Notes under the pieces: model-generated
Told to the model about the DNA's origin: nothing
Databases searched by the model: none
Seen by the model: the letters and a program-made list of their open reading frames with translations, nothing else
Made by a program: the position numbers and the translations under genes
From: CALVGQ01 sp964369385
GTDB taxonomy: Bacteria; Bacillota_I; Bacilli_A; Erysipelotrichales; Erysipelotrichaceae
NCBI GenBank assembly: GCA_964369385.1
Contig: CAYJEY010000001.1
Coordinates: forward strand, 62,001 to 126,000
Direction of reading: 5' to 3'
DNA: 64,000 nt
Part shown: positions 1-9,251 of the stretch, in pieces
How the letters are laid out: each line of letters starts with the position of its first letter
Position numbering within the stretch: position 1 is the first letter of the stretch

Positions 1-318
1 CAACTAAGGTGCCAAGAAATGAGTGAAAATTATGGTTGTGAGATAGAGTTTAACTACAATGAGGGGTATCCACCACTAATTAATGATGACAATTTATTTC
101 GTTATGTCTCAAATCAAATTAGCGATTTTGTGACGTTTGAACAACCGTTTAATATTGCAGAAGATTTCTCCTTTTATTGCAAAGAAATACCAGGATGTTT
201 TCTCTATCTTGGAACGGGTAAGAATATTGCGTTACACAACTGTGCTTTTGATATTGATGAAGATGTACTACAGGTTGGGGTAGATACTTATTTGCGATTA
301 ATGAATTATCCTAAATAA
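1..318 (+). CDS. M20-family metallopeptidase/amidohydrolase, C-terminal part (truncated by window edge)
   Basis: The reading frame is open from the first base, so this is the last ~105 residues of a longer protein whose start lies outside the window. The stretch AEDFSFYCKEIPGCFLYLG followed by LHNCAFDIDEDVL matches the C-terminal end of M20D amidohydrolases (hippurate, N-acyl-amino-acid and N-acetyl-diaminopimelate deacetylase types). In that family the Glu-Asp of AEDF and the late His lie near the dinuclear metal site. The family hydrolyses N-acyl groups from amino acids in the cytoplasm. The substrate cannot be told from this fragment. It is followed directly by the pyr promoter and reads in the same direction. 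Confidence 0.8.
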   Translation, partial: QLRCQEMSENYGCEIEFNYNEGYPPLINDDNLFRYVSNQISDFVTFEQPFNIAEDFSFYCKEIPGCFLYLGTGKNIALHNCAFDIDEDVLQVGVDTYLRLMNYPK

Positions 319-322
319 ACTA

Positions 323-351
323 TTGAATAGTCGACAAAGAGTGGGTATAAT
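323..351 (+). promoter_or_regulatory. Sigma-A-type promoter of the pyr operon
   Basis: A TTGAAT -35 box (323-328) is separated by 17 bp from a perfect TATAAT -10 box (346-351). Transcription would start near 358, which leaves a leader of about 115 nt before pyrB that carries the attenuator. Confidence 0.8.
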
Positions 352-365
352 AAAAATGACTTTAA

Positions 366-460
366 TTTAGTGCGAGACGCTAAAAAGAGATTACAAAAAA
401 AACATTGATTTAACTATTTTTTTAGTAACTACCTCTTTTGCGCGCAAAAGAGGTTTTTTT
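366..460 (+). promoter_or_regulatory. PyrR-type transcription attenuator in the pyrB leader
   Basis: Three mutually exclusive RNA structures can be drawn. The terminator is the perfect palindrome at 432-453 followed by seven T (454-460), just before the pyrB ribosome site. The antiterminator pairs CGCTAAAAAGAG (378-389) with the 5' arm of the terminator (433-442). The anti-antiterminator is the hairpin at 366-384, TTTAG...CTAAA, which sequesters CGCTAAA. Its core AGTGCGAGACGCT resembles the PyrR binding-loop consensus ARUCCNGNGAGGYU, with one base missing and a C-to-G/G-to-C pair of changes. Control by UMP-bound PyrR is an inference; no pyrR gene is in the window. Confidence 0.65.
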
Positions 461-471
461 GAGGAGGAAAC

Positions 472-1350
472 ATGAAAAGTTGTTTAAAATTAAAAGATTT
501 AACGTGTTCGGAAATTATCGAAATATTGAAGTTAGCTAAGGCTGCTCAAGAAAAAAAGTTTGAAGGTGCACTCAAAGGAAAAATAGTGGCAAATCTATTT
601 TTTGAACCAAGTACTAGAACTCAATATAGTTTCAATGTTGCCCAAGAGCGCTTAGGATGTAAAGTCATCACGTTTAATCCATCAACATCAAGTCTTCAAA
701 AGGGCGAAAGCTTCTATGATACTGTCAAAACTTTTGAAAGTTTTGGGGTTGATGCGCTTGTGATAAGAGATGGGATGAATGAGTACTATAAGCAATTGGA
801 AGGTAAAATTAAATGTCCTATACTAAATGCAGGTGATGGTTCAAAAGATCATCCTTCGCAATCCTTATTGGATCTGTATACGATTTATGAAGAATTCCAA
901 AGATTTGAGGGACTACGCATTGCGATTGTAGGAGATATTAAAAATAGTCGAGTAGCACATACGAATATCGAGGTAATGAAACGACTTGGAATGGAAGTAT
1001 TTACAAGTGGTCCAAGTGAGTTTGCAGAGGAACAATATGAACATGTAAATTTTGAAGATGCAATAGAAGAAATGGATATAATTATGCTTTTGCGTGTTCA
1101 ACATGAGCGACATGAAGATGAAATGACCATTACAAAACAACGATATCATGAACAATATGGATTAACTTATCAACGTATGCAAAAAATGAAATCACATGCA
1201 ATCATTTTACATCCTGCACCATTTAATCGTAATGTTGAAATTGCAGATGAAGTAGTAGAGTGTGAAAAAAGTAGAATATTTAAACAAATGGAAAATGGCG
1301 TCGTAGTTAGAATGGCGTTGCTGTTAAGGGCACTAGGAGGAACAAAATGA
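472..1350 (+). CDS. pyrB: Aspartate carbamoyltransferase, catalytic chain
   Basis: This 292-residue protein condenses carbamoyl phosphate with aspartate, the committed step of UMP synthesis. Phosphate-binding Ser47-Thr48-Arg49-Thr50 (in FFEPSTRTQ) is present, as are the carbamoyl-phosphate loop around KGESF, the HPSQSLLD helix and the late HPAPFNR motif. Length and motifs fit the catalytic chain. No regulatory pyrI chain is present, as is usual in Bacillota. The start has a strong GAGGAGG site at 461-467. The gene is first in the operon and overlaps pyrC by 4 bp (ATGA). Confidence 0.97.
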   Translation: MKSCLKLKDLTCSEIIEILKLAKAAQEKKFEGALKGKIVANLFFEPSTRTQYSFNVAQERLGCKVITFNPSTSSLQKGESFYDTVKTFESFGVDALVIRDGMNEYYKQLEGKIKCPILNAGDGSKDHPSQSLLDLYTIYEEFQRFEGLRIAIVGDIKNSRVAHTNIEVMKRLGMEVFTSGPSEFAEEQYEHVNFEDAIEEMDIIMLLRVQHERHEDEMTITKQRYHEQYGLTYQRMQKMKSHAIILHPAPFNRNVEIADEVVECEKSRIFKQMENGVVVRMALLLRALGGTK

Positions 1351-2630
1351 GTCTTTTAATTAAAAATGGGTTAGTTTATACACAAGGGAAATTGGTTGAA
1401 CAGGATGTATTTATAGATGATGTGGGGAGTGTTATTCTTGCAGATGAGGTTGATTTAGCGGAATATTCTCAACAGGTAATCGATGCCAGTGAAATGTTGG
1501 TGTGTGCTGGTTTTATCGATGCCCATGTCCATCTACGTGAACCAGGATTCGAATACAAGGAAACAATTAAGTCTGGGACAATGGCTGCAGCAAAAGGTGG
1601 TTATACTACGGTTTTTTCAATGCCAAATCTAAATCCGGTTCCTGATAGTGTGGATAATATACAGACCCAACTCGATTTAATTAAACAAAATGCATGTATT
1701 CATGTGCTTCCATATGCTTCGATTACAAAAGGTCAAAAAGGAAGGGGAGAACTCGTTGATTTTGAACAACTTGCTACACTTGCGGTTGGATTTTCTGATG
1801 ATGGGCGTGGTGTACAAAGTGAAGAATTGATGCGTCAGGCAATGCTTGAGGCAAAAAAATACAATCAAGTAATTGTGGCACATTGCGAAGATGAATCATT
1901 GATTGAAGATGGTGCTTGTATCCACCAAGGAAAAAAAGCAGCTGAATTAGGTTTAGTTGGAATCAGCAGCGAATCTGAATATAAACAAATAGAGCGTGAT
2001 ATCAATCTTGTAAAAGAAACAGGGTGTCGTTATCATGTTTGCCATATCTCGACTAAAGAGGGAGTTGAACTTGTCCGACAAGCCAAAAAAGAAGGATTAA
2101 ATATCAGTGCTGAAGTCACAGTGCATCATCTTCTTATGTGTGAGGATGACATTGTCGCAGATGATGGAAACTTCAAGATGAACCCACCACTGCGCTCAAA
2201 AGAAGACCAACTAGCGCTTATTGAAGGACTAAATGATGGCACAATAGAGCTAATTGCAACAGATCACGCACCACATTCCAAAGAAGAGAAATCACGAGGA
2301 TTTCAAGGAAGTGCAATGGGTATTATTGGAAGTGAATTTAGTTTTGGTTTACTTTATCAACATTTAGTTATGCCACGTAAAGTAAAGTTAGAAACGATTT
2401 TAGATGCGATGAGTTACAATGCGACGACAATCTTTGAAATTGAAGGTGGAGATATTATGAATTTTGAGTCAGCAAATCTATGTATTATTGATTTAAAAGG
2501 GCGCGCTAAAATAAATGAGAAGCAAATTGTTTCTCAAGGAAAAAATACACCATTTATAAATTGGTATATGTCAGGTATTGTAAAAATGACAATTGTCGAT
2601 GGCGAAATTGTCTATAGAGAGGGAATATAA
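1347..2630 (+). CDS. pyrC: Dihydroorotase (class I)
   Basis: This 427-residue zinc amidohydrolase cyclises carbamoyl aspartate to dihydroorotate. The metal-binding DAHVHLREPG motif gives His60 and His62, and HCED, HVCHIST and ATDHAPH supply the later ligands and catalytic Asp. The REPG form and the length are typical of class I enzymes found in Bacillota operons. The start codon overlaps the pyrB stop, and its own stop overlaps the carA start (TAATG), indicating translational coupling. Confidence 0.97.
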   Translation: MSLLIKNGLVYTQGKLVEQDVFIDDVGSVILADEVDLAEYSQQVIDASEMLVCAGFIDAHVHLREPGFEYKETIKSGTMAAAKGGYTTVFSMPNLNPVPDSVDNIQTQLDLIKQNACIHVLPYASITKGQKGRGELVDFEQLATLAVGFSDDGRGVQSEELMRQAMLEAKKYNQVIVAHCEDESLIEDGACIHQGKKAAELGLVGISSESEYKQIERDINLVKETGCRYHVCHISTKEGVELVRQAKKEGLNISAEVTVHHLLMCEDDIVADDGNFKMNPPLRSKEDQLALIEGLNDGTIELIATDHAPHSKEEKSRGFQGSAMGIIGSEFSFGLLYQHLVMPRKVKLETILDAMSYNATTIFEIEGGDIMNFESANLCIIDLKGRAKINEKQIVSQGKNTPFINWYMSGIVKMTIVDGEIVYREGI

Positions 2631-3727
2631 TGAAACGTAAATTAGTGCTTCAAAATGGAGAAGAATTTGTAGGAAATGGATTTGGTGCGATCAATGAAAG
2701 TATTTGTGAGTTAGTTTTTAATACTTCGATGAGTGGCTACCAGGAGATATTATCTGATCCATCTTATACAGATCAAATGGTTGTGATGACATATCCGCTA
2801 ATTGGGAATTATGGAATTACAGATGAAGATTTTGAGTCACGTATTATTGCCCCGGGAGGATTAATTGTAAGAGAATACAACGACAAGCCAAGTAACTTTA
2901 GGTATACAAAAACTTGTGCAGACGTTTTAGAAGAAAATGGAATTCCAGGGATTTGTAATATTGATACAAGAAAACTTACAAGAATTTTACGTGACCAAGG
3001 TAGTCAGTTAGCGATAATTTGTGATGCCAGTTTAACTAAGGAAGAAGCACTTGCAAAAATTGCTTCATATGATGTTCCATGCAATCAAGTAAAGAAAGTC
3101 ACAAGCAAAAAGATATGGTATTCACGTACACCAAACCCAAAATATAATGTTGTGGCGATTGATTGTGGTATAAAATACAATATCATTCGAAAATTAAATC
3201 AATATGGCTGTAATGTAACGATTGTTCCAATGGATACAACTGCGGAAGTGATTCTTGGAATGAAACCTGATGGTGTGTTTTTATCAAATGGTCCAGGGGA
3301 TCCAGAAGATGTCAAAGAAGTCATTGAACTTGTACGCCAAATTCAAGGCAAAGTTGCGATGTTTGGAATTTGTCTAGGGCATCAAATGATTGCTTTAGCT
3401 AATGGTCTTCAAACATACAAAATGAAATTTGGGCATCGTGGGGCAAATCATCCAGTAAAATCATTAAAAAGTGGAAAAATTGAAATTACTTCTCAAAATC
3501 ATAGTTACTCAGTTAAAAGTGAGAATATTCCTAGTCATGTAAGCGTGACACATGTGAATTTACTTGATCAAAGTGTAGAAGGAATTGAAATTAAAGAAGA
3601 TTACTTATTCAGTGTGCAATACCATCCAGAGAGTGCTCCAGGACCACAGGATAGTGAGTATTTATTTGAAGAGTTTGTAGCGAATATGAATGCATTCAAG
3701 GAGGAGGTAAGAAATGCCAAAGCGTAA
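2630..3727 (+). CDS. carA: Carbamoyl-phosphate synthase, small (glutaminase) subunit
   Basis: This 365-residue subunit hydrolyses glutamine and passes ammonia to CarB. It has an N-terminal CPSase small-chain domain (about residues 1-150) and a class I glutamine amidotransferase domain. The nucleophile is Cys248 in GICLGHQ, and the His-Glu of YHPES near the C-terminus completes the triad. It lies in the pyr operon, so it probably serves pyrimidine synthesis (pyrAA in Bacillus naming). Its end overlaps carB by 14 bp, and the carB ribosome site lies inside it. Confidence 0.97.
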   Translation: MKRKLVLQNGEEFVGNGFGAINESICELVFNTSMSGYQEILSDPSYTDQMVVMTYPLIGNYGITDEDFESRIIAPGGLIVREYNDKPSNFRYTKTCADVLEENGIPGICNIDTRKLTRILRDQGSQLAIICDASLTKEEALAKIASYDVPCNQVKKVTSKKIWYSRTPNPKYNVVAIDCGIKYNIIRKLNQYGCNVTIVPMDTTAEVILGMKPDGVFLSNGPGDPEDVKEVIELVRQIQGKVAMFGICLGHQMIALANGLQTYKMKFGHRGANHPVKSLKSGKIEITSQNHSYSVKSENIPSHVSVTHVNLLDQSVEGIEIKEDYLFSVQYHPESAPGPQDSEYLFEEFVANMNAFKEEVRNAKA

Positions 3728-6700
3728 TGATATAAAAAAGATTTTAGTTTTAGGCTCAGGGCCAATTGTGATTGGGCAAGCAGCAGAATTTGATTATGCA
3801 GGAACTCAGGCATGTCTTGCACTAAGAGAAGAAGGATATGAAGTTATTCTAATTAACTCAAATCCAGCAACGATTATGACTGACACGCAAATTGCCGATA
3901 AAGTATATATGGAGCCTCTTAATCTAGAATTTGTAGCACGAATCATCCGCCGTGAGCGACCAGATGCAATTTTACCAACACTTGGTGGACAAACTGGATT
4001 AAATCTAGCGATGCAACTTGCAAGGAAAGGTATATTAGAAGAATGTCAGTGTGAAATTCTTGGTACTTCATTTGATTCGATAGATCAAGCAGAAGATCGT
4101 CAACTGTTCAAAGACTTATGTCAGCGCTTAGGTGAACCAGTATTACAAAGTACTGTTGCGAATACACTTGAAGAAGTATTTGAAATTGCGCATGAAATTG
4201 GGTATCCAGTAGTACTTCGTCCGGCTTTTACACTAGGAGGGACAGGTGGTGGATTCGCCTATAATGATGAAGATTTAGATGAAATTGGAAAAAGTGCTTT
4301 AAAGCTAAGTCCTGTAAATCAAGTTCTTGTAGAGAAGTCTATTAAAGGATATAAAGAAATTGAATATGAAGTTATGCGTGATGCTAACGATACAGCAATT
4401 GTCATTTGTAATATGGAAAATATCGATCCCGTTGGAGTTCATACAGGAGATAGTATGGTGGTGGCTCCATCTCAAACGTTATCAAATAAAGAATATCAAT
4501 TACTTCGTGATTCGGCACTTCGAATTATTCGTGAGTTAAAAATTGAGGGGGGATGTAACGTACAATACGCGCTTGATCCATTCTCTTTCCAATATTATGT
4601 AATCGAAGTAAATCCGCGCGTTTCTCGTAGTTCTGCACTTGCCTCTAAAGCAAGTGGATATCCAATCGCAAGGGTTAGTGCAAAAATTGCAGTAGGTTTA
4701 ACGTTAGATGAAATCGCTATAGCAAATACACCAGCATCATTTGAACCAACTTTGGATTACATCGTTACAAAATTAGCAAGATTCCCATTTGATAAGTTTG
4801 CCAAAGCAGATCGCCGTCTATCTACACAAATGAAGGCGACTGGGGAAGTGATGAGTATTGGGCGTACGATGGAAGAAAGTTTACTTAAGGCGGTTCGTGG
4901 TATGGAGATTGGTGTAGATCATTTATTCATGAGTGAGTTGAGTCAAGTTGAGACGAGTCAATTATTAGATAGAATTCAAACAGCTACTGATTTGCGTTTG
5001 TATGAAATTGCAGAATTATTCCGTCGTCAAGTGGATTTGATTTTAATTCAAAATGCCACAAAAATTGACAGCTTCTTTTTAGACAAAATTAAACACATCA
5101 TTGAATTTGAACAAAGCTTAAATAAAAATATGAGTATTGAATTATTTAAAAAGGCGAAACGTTTAGGTTTTAGTGATCGCTTTTTAGCTACAATATTAGG
5201 AAAAGATGAAACTGAGGTATACGCTTATCGTTTAGAGAATAAGATTTTACCAATTTATAAAATGATCGATACTTGCGCGAGTGAATTTGATAGTTATGTT
5301 CCTTATTTTTATTCAACTTATGAAGATGAAAACGAATCAATTGTATCAGATAAAGAATCAATTATTGTATTGGGATCAGGTCCAATTCGTATAGGACAGG
5401 GAGTTGAGTTTGATTACTCAACTGTTCATGCCATTTGGGCAATACAAGAAGCTGGCTATGAAGCGATTGTCATCAACAACAATCCAGAGACTGTATCCAC
5501 AGATTATTCGGTAAGTGATAAATTATATTTTGAACCACTCACAGTTGAAGATGTCATGAATATTGTAGAACTTGAAAAGCCAAAAGGGGTAATTGTATCA
5601 CTCGGTGGTCAAACTGCAATTAATTTAGCAGCACGTTTGAAGAAATGTGGCGTGAATATCATTGGGACTGATTTACAGGCGATTGATAATGCAGAAAATC
5701 GTGACTTATTTGAAAAAGTAGTTCGTAGTGCAAATGTCCCTCAGCCAACAGGACAAGCAGTGACAAAGATTGAAGATGGCTTGCAAGTGGCAAAACGTAT
5801 TGGTTATCCAGTACTTGTCCGCCCATCTTATGTGCTTGGTGGACGTGCAATGGTCATTGTGAATTGCGATGAGGAATTAATTGAGTATTTAAATACGGCA
5901 GTTTCAATTGATGAAGATCAACCAGTACTCGTCGATAAGTATATTCGTGGTAAAGAAGTAGAAGTAGATGCAATATGTGATGGTAAGGATGTGTTTATTC
6001 CAGGAATCATGCAGCTCGTTGAGGAAACTGGGGTGCATTCTGGTGATTCGATGAGCGTTTATCCAGCTTACTCATTGAGTGAACAGGTAAAGTCAAAAAT
6101 TGCTCAGTATACAATTGATTTAGGTCTAAAAATTGGAATATGTGGCTTGTTTAATGTTCAGTATATTGTAGATGACCAAGAAGAAGTGTATGTCATTGAA
6201 GTCAACCCAAGGTCTTCTCGATCTGTTCCGTTCTTGTCAAAGTCAACAGGAATTGCGATGGCAAATATCGCTACTAAAGTAATGCTTGGACGCTCTCTTG
6301 TAAGTCTTGGTTATAAAACTGAGGTAATGAGTGAAAAAGCGCGATTCTATGTTAAGGCACCAACGTTCTCATTTGCGAAAATTCATGGATTAGATGCTTA
6401 TTTATCTCCTGAAATGAAATCAACTGGGGAGGCAATTGGGTATGCTGATACTCTTAATCATGCACTATACAAAGCACTAAAAGCCGCAAACTTACGTGTT
6501 GTAAACTATGGAACTGTATTTGTAACGATTAGTGATGAAGATAAAGACAAGGCAATTCCGTTGATTCAAAAATTTTATGATTTAGGATTTAATGTTGAGG
6601 CAACAAGTGGGACAGCTAAAACATTAATTGAGCATGGAATAAAAACACGTATTAAGCAGAAGATTTCTGAGGGTAGTGAAGAGATTTTAGATTCAATTCG

Positions 6701-6890
6701 AAAAGGACACGTAACTTATGTTGTAAATACACTTAGTGTTGGGGATAGCAATCCAGCACTAGATGGCTATAAAATTCGACGCTGTGCTGTAGAAAACAAT
6801 GTGACAGTCTTTACCTCACTTGATACAGTAGAAGTACTACTCAATGTTTTAGAAGAAATTACGGTGAGTGTTTCACTCATTAATGAATAG
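3714..6890 (+). CDS. carB: Carbamoyl-phosphate synthase, large subunit
   Basis: This 1058-residue synthetase makes carbamoyl phosphate from bicarbonate, ammonia and two ATP. The two homologous halves are plain: VLGSGPIVIGQAAEFDYAG near residue 12 and VLGSGPIRIGQGVEFDYS near 555, each followed by an ATP-grasp domain with VEVNPR and VIEVNPRSSRS motifs. The last ~130 residues form the MGS-like allosteric domain. Full family length is present with no damage. It starts at ATG 3714 behind GGAGGT inside carA. Confidence 0.98.
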   Translation: MPKRNDIKKILVLGSGPIVIGQAAEFDYAGTQACLALREEGYEVILINSNPATIMTDTQIADKVYMEPLNLEFVARIIRRERPDAILPTLGGQTGLNLAMQLARKGILEECQCEILGTSFDSIDQAEDRQLFKDLCQRLGEPVLQSTVANTLEEVFEIAHEIGYPVVLRPAFTLGGTGGGFAYNDEDLDEIGKSALKLSPVNQVLVEKSIKGYKEIEYEVMRDANDTAIVICNMENIDPVGVHTGDSMVVAPSQTLSNKEYQLLRDSALRIIRELKIEGGCNVQYALDPFSFQYYVIEVNPRVSRSSALASKASGYPIARVSAKIAVGLTLDEIAIANTPASFEPTLDYIVTKLARFPFDKFAKADRRLSTQMKATGEVMSIGRTMEESLLKAVRGMEIGVDHLFMSELSQVETSQLLDRIQTATDLRLYEIAELFRRQVDLILIQNATKIDSFFLDKIKHIIEFEQSLNKNMSIELFKKAKRLGFSDRFLATILGKDETEVYAYRLENKILPIYKMIDTCASEFDSYVPYFYSTYEDENESIVSDKESIIVLGSGPIRIGQGVEFDYSTVHAIWAIQEAGYEAIVINNNPETVSTDYSVSDKLYFEPLTVEDVMNIVELEKPKGVIVSLGGQTAINLAARLKKCGVNIIGTDLQAIDNAENRDLFEKVVRSANVPQPTGQAVTKIEDGLQVAKRIGYPVLVRPSYVLGGRAMVIVNCDEELIEYLNTAVSIDEDQPVLVDKYIRGKEVEVDAICDGKDVFIPGIMQLVEETGVHSGDSMSVYPAYSLSEQVKSKIAQYTIDLGLKIGICGLFNVQYIVDDQEEVYVIEVNPRSSRSVPFLSKSTGIAMANIATKVMLGRSLVSLGYKTEVMSEKARFYVKAPTFSFAKIHGLDAYLSPEMKSTGEAIGYADTLNHALYKALKAANLRVVNYGTVFVTISDEDKDKAIPLIQKFYDLGFNVEATSGTAKTLIEHGIKTRIKQKISEGSEEILDSIRKGHVTYVVNTLSVGDSNPALDGYKIRRCAVENNVTVFTSLDTVEVLLNVLEEITVSVSLINE

Positions 6891-6898
6891 GGGAAAAC

Positions 6899-7645
6899 AT
6901 GAAATCAATAAAAAAATATACAATTTTAGAAAATAAAATGATTGCTAAACAAGTATATCGACTTGTGTTAAGTGGTGAAATTGATTTTGTAAGTCAACCA
7001 GGGCAGTTTGTAAACTTTACAATAGAGGGCTTTTATTTAAAGCGACCTATTAGTATTTGTGATGTTAGTGAGACAACCTTTACCTGCATTTATAAAGTGC
7101 TAGGTGAAGGGACAAAACAAATGAGTACATGGAATGTGGGAAAAGAAGTTGAAGTACTCGTTGGACTTGGGAATGGTTTTGATTGCACTAAAGTTGCTCA
7201 GCAAGTGGTGTTGTTGGGTGGTGGTGTAGGTGTACCACCAATGTACAGTGTGGCAAAAAAATGCCTTGAGTTAAATAAACAGGTCAGTGTATGCCTTGGT
7301 TTCGCATCTCGAGATGATGCGTTTTATATCGATGAATTTAAAGCATTAGGTGTGGATGTTTATGTGAGTAGCAATGATGGAACTATTGGTGAAAAAGGAT
7401 TTGTGAGTGATTTAATGATAAAACATAATTTATTAAATCATGATTATCTTGCATGTGGTCCTCATATGATGCTTCGCTCTATTGCCAAAACTAGTCATGT
7501 TCAGGGTCTATTGTCATTTGAAGAACGTATGGGATGTGGTTTTGGAGCATGCATGGGATGCAGTTGCAAAACATTAACTGGTTATAAGAGGATATGTGTA
7601 GAAGGTCCGGTAATGGAAAGTGGAGAAATCATATGGAAAGACTAA
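6899..7645 (+). CDS. pyrK: Dihydroorotate dehydrogenase B, electron-transfer subunit
   Basis: This 248-residue FAD and [2Fe-2S] flavoprotein transfers electrons from PyrD to NAD+. It shows an N-terminal ferredoxin-reductase FAD domain with LKRPISI, a nucleotide-binding VLLGGGVGVPPMYSV segment, and a C-terminal cysteine cluster in GCGFGACMGCSC plus a later Cys in RICVEG. Its presence next to pyrD shows that the dehydrogenase is the NAD-linked class 1B heterotetramer. It starts 9 bp after carB with GGGGAAAAC as the ribosome site. Its end overlaps pyrD by 13 bp. Confidence 0.96.
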   Translation: MKSIKKYTILENKMIAKQVYRLVLSGEIDFVSQPGQFVNFTIEGFYLKRPISICDVSETTFTCIYKVLGEGTKQMSTWNVGKEVEVLVGLGNGFDCTKVAQQVVLLGGGVGVPPMYSVAKKCLELNKQVSVCLGFASRDDAFYIDEFKALGVDVYVSSNDGTIGEKGFVSDLMIKHNLLNHDYLACGPHMMLRSIAKTSHVQGLLSFEERMGCGFGACMGCSCKTLTGYKRICVEGPVMESGEIIWKD

Positions 7646-8547
7646 AAGTAAAATTAGGAGATTGGGAATTAGATAATCCAGTAATTCCTGCAAGTGGTAC
7701 ATTTGGCTTTGGTTATGAATTTACTCAGTTCTATGATATTAATATTTTAGGGTCAATTGCGACAAAAGGTACGACAAGGGATGCTCGATTTGGAAATCCT
7801 ACACCACGTATTGCCGAGTGTGATCGCGGAATGATAAATGCAGTTGGTTTACAAAATCCTGGTGTTGATGTGGTGGTCTCATCAGAATTCAAAAAACTAG
7901 CAGAAGTATATAATAAAAAAGTAGTTGCAAATGTGAGTGGATTTTCTATTGAAGAGTATGTTGCTTGCGCAAAAAAAATGGATAAAAGCGAGATTGTGGG
8001 AATAATTGAGGTCAACATCTCTTGTCCAAATGTAAGTCATGGTGGAATGAGTTTTGGGACAGATCCTAAAATGGCAGCAGAAGTGACAGCGGCGATTAAG
8101 GCTGTTGTAAGTAAGCCTGTGTTTATCAAATTAACGCCAAATGTAACTGATATTGTTGCTGTTGCAAAAGCTTGTGAAGAAGCGGGAGCTGATGGTATTA
8201 GTATGATTAATACCCTTCTTGGTGCGCGTTTTGATTTAAAGACTGGAAAACCTATCATTGCCAATGTTATGGGAGGATTTAGTGGGCCTGCCATTAAGCC
8301 TGTCGCGTTGCGTATGGTGTATCAAGTTTATAAGGCAGTATCGATTCCAATCATTGGAATTGGAGGAATTACTTGCGCACAAGATGTTATTGAAATGATG
8401 AGTGCGGGTGCAACAGCGGTGCAAATTGGTGCAGAAAATTGTCGCAATCCGTACGTGTGTAAAGAAGTTATAGAAGCATTACCATCCTTAATGGATGAAT
8501 TAGGAATACAACATTTAAGTGAAATTATAGGGAGGTCACACAAATGA
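7633..8547 (+). CDS. pyrD: Dihydroorotate dehydrogenase B, catalytic subunit
   Basis: This FMN-dependent TIM-barrel enzyme oxidises dihydroorotate to orotate. The class 1 signature PASGTFGFGYE, the catalytic cysteine in VNISCPNVSHGG (class 1B uses Cys rather than Ser), and the FMN-phosphate GGI and GATAVQIG motifs are present. I chose ATG 7633 (304 residues). It has GGAG at 7622-7625, and the protein then begins MERLKVKLGDWELDNPVIPA like its relatives. A longer in-frame start at 7594 adds unrelated residues. Confidence 0.96.
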   Translation: MERLKVKLGDWELDNPVIPASGTFGFGYEFTQFYDINILGSIATKGTTRDARFGNPTPRIAECDRGMINAVGLQNPGVDVVVSSEFKKLAEVYNKKVVANVSGFSIEEYVACAKKMDKSEIVGIIEVNISCPNVSHGGMSFGTDPKMAAEVTAAIKAVVSKPVFIKLTPNVTDIVAVAKACEEAGADGISMINTLLGARFDLKTGKPIIANVMGGFSGPAIKPVALRMVYQVYKAVSIPIIGIGGITCAQDVIEMMSAGATAVQIGAENCRNPYVCKEVIEALPSLMDELGIQHLSEIIGRSHK

Positions 8548-9251
8548 AACAAAGAGATGTAATTATTGCCTGCGATTTTTCAACGAAACAAGAAACTTTA
8601 GATTTTTTAGCACAATTCAAAGATGAAAAGCCATTTGTAAAGATTGGAATGGAATTATTCTATGCAGAAGGTCCTAGCATTGTAAAAGAAATTAAAGAGC
8701 GCGGACATAAAATTTTCTTAGATTTAAAACTACATGATATTCCAAACACAGTGAAAAAGGCAATGAAGAATATTGCAAAACTTGATGTCGACATGACAAA
8801 TGTACATGCTGCTGGAACAATTGAAATGATGAAAGCAGCGCAAGAAGCGATTGATGAAGTTGGTGCTAAAACAATGTTGATTGCGGTTACTCAGCTTACT
8901 AGTACATCGCAAGAGCGTATGAGTGAGGAATTACTAATTCCTCATACTATTGAAGAAACAGTAAAGCACTATGCACTTAATGCTCAACAAGCTGGATTAG
9001 CGGGGGTTGTATGTAGCCCGCTTGAAGCTGGATTAGTCCATGAAGTTTGCCAAGAAAATTTTGTAACAGTAACTCCAGGTGTTCGCTTTGATGATGCGTC
9101 AAAAGGCGATCAAGTACGTGTAACAACGCCATATCAAGCACGTGTAATTGGATCAAGTTACATTGTTGTAGGTCGTCCAATCACAAGTGCGGACAGTCCT
9201 GTAGAGGCTTATCGTCGTTGTGTAAGAGAATTCGTGGAGGGAATTGTGTAA
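8544..9251 (+). CDS. pyrF: Orotidine 5'-phosphate decarboxylase
   Basis: This 235-residue TIM-barrel enzyme decarboxylates OMP to UMP. The catalytic Asp/Lys array is in FLDLKLHDIPNTV, the substrate loop in VTQLTS, and the phosphate-binding TPGVRF...YIVVGRPI at the C-terminus. Length is that of the bacterial short form. It overlaps pyrD by 4 bp (ATGA), and its stop overlaps the pyrE start by one base. Confidence 0.97.
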   Translation: MKQRDVIIACDFSTKQETLDFLAQFKDEKPFVKIGMELFYAEGPSIVKEIKERGHKIFLDLKLHDIPNTVKKAMKNIAKLDVDMTNVHAAGTIEMMKAAQEAIDEVGAKTMLIAVTQLTSTSQERMSEELLIPHTIEETVKHYALNAQQAGLAGVVCSPLEAGLVHEVCQENFVTVTPGVRFDDASKGDQVRVTTPYQARVIGSSYIVVGRPITSADSPVEAYRRCVREFVEGIV

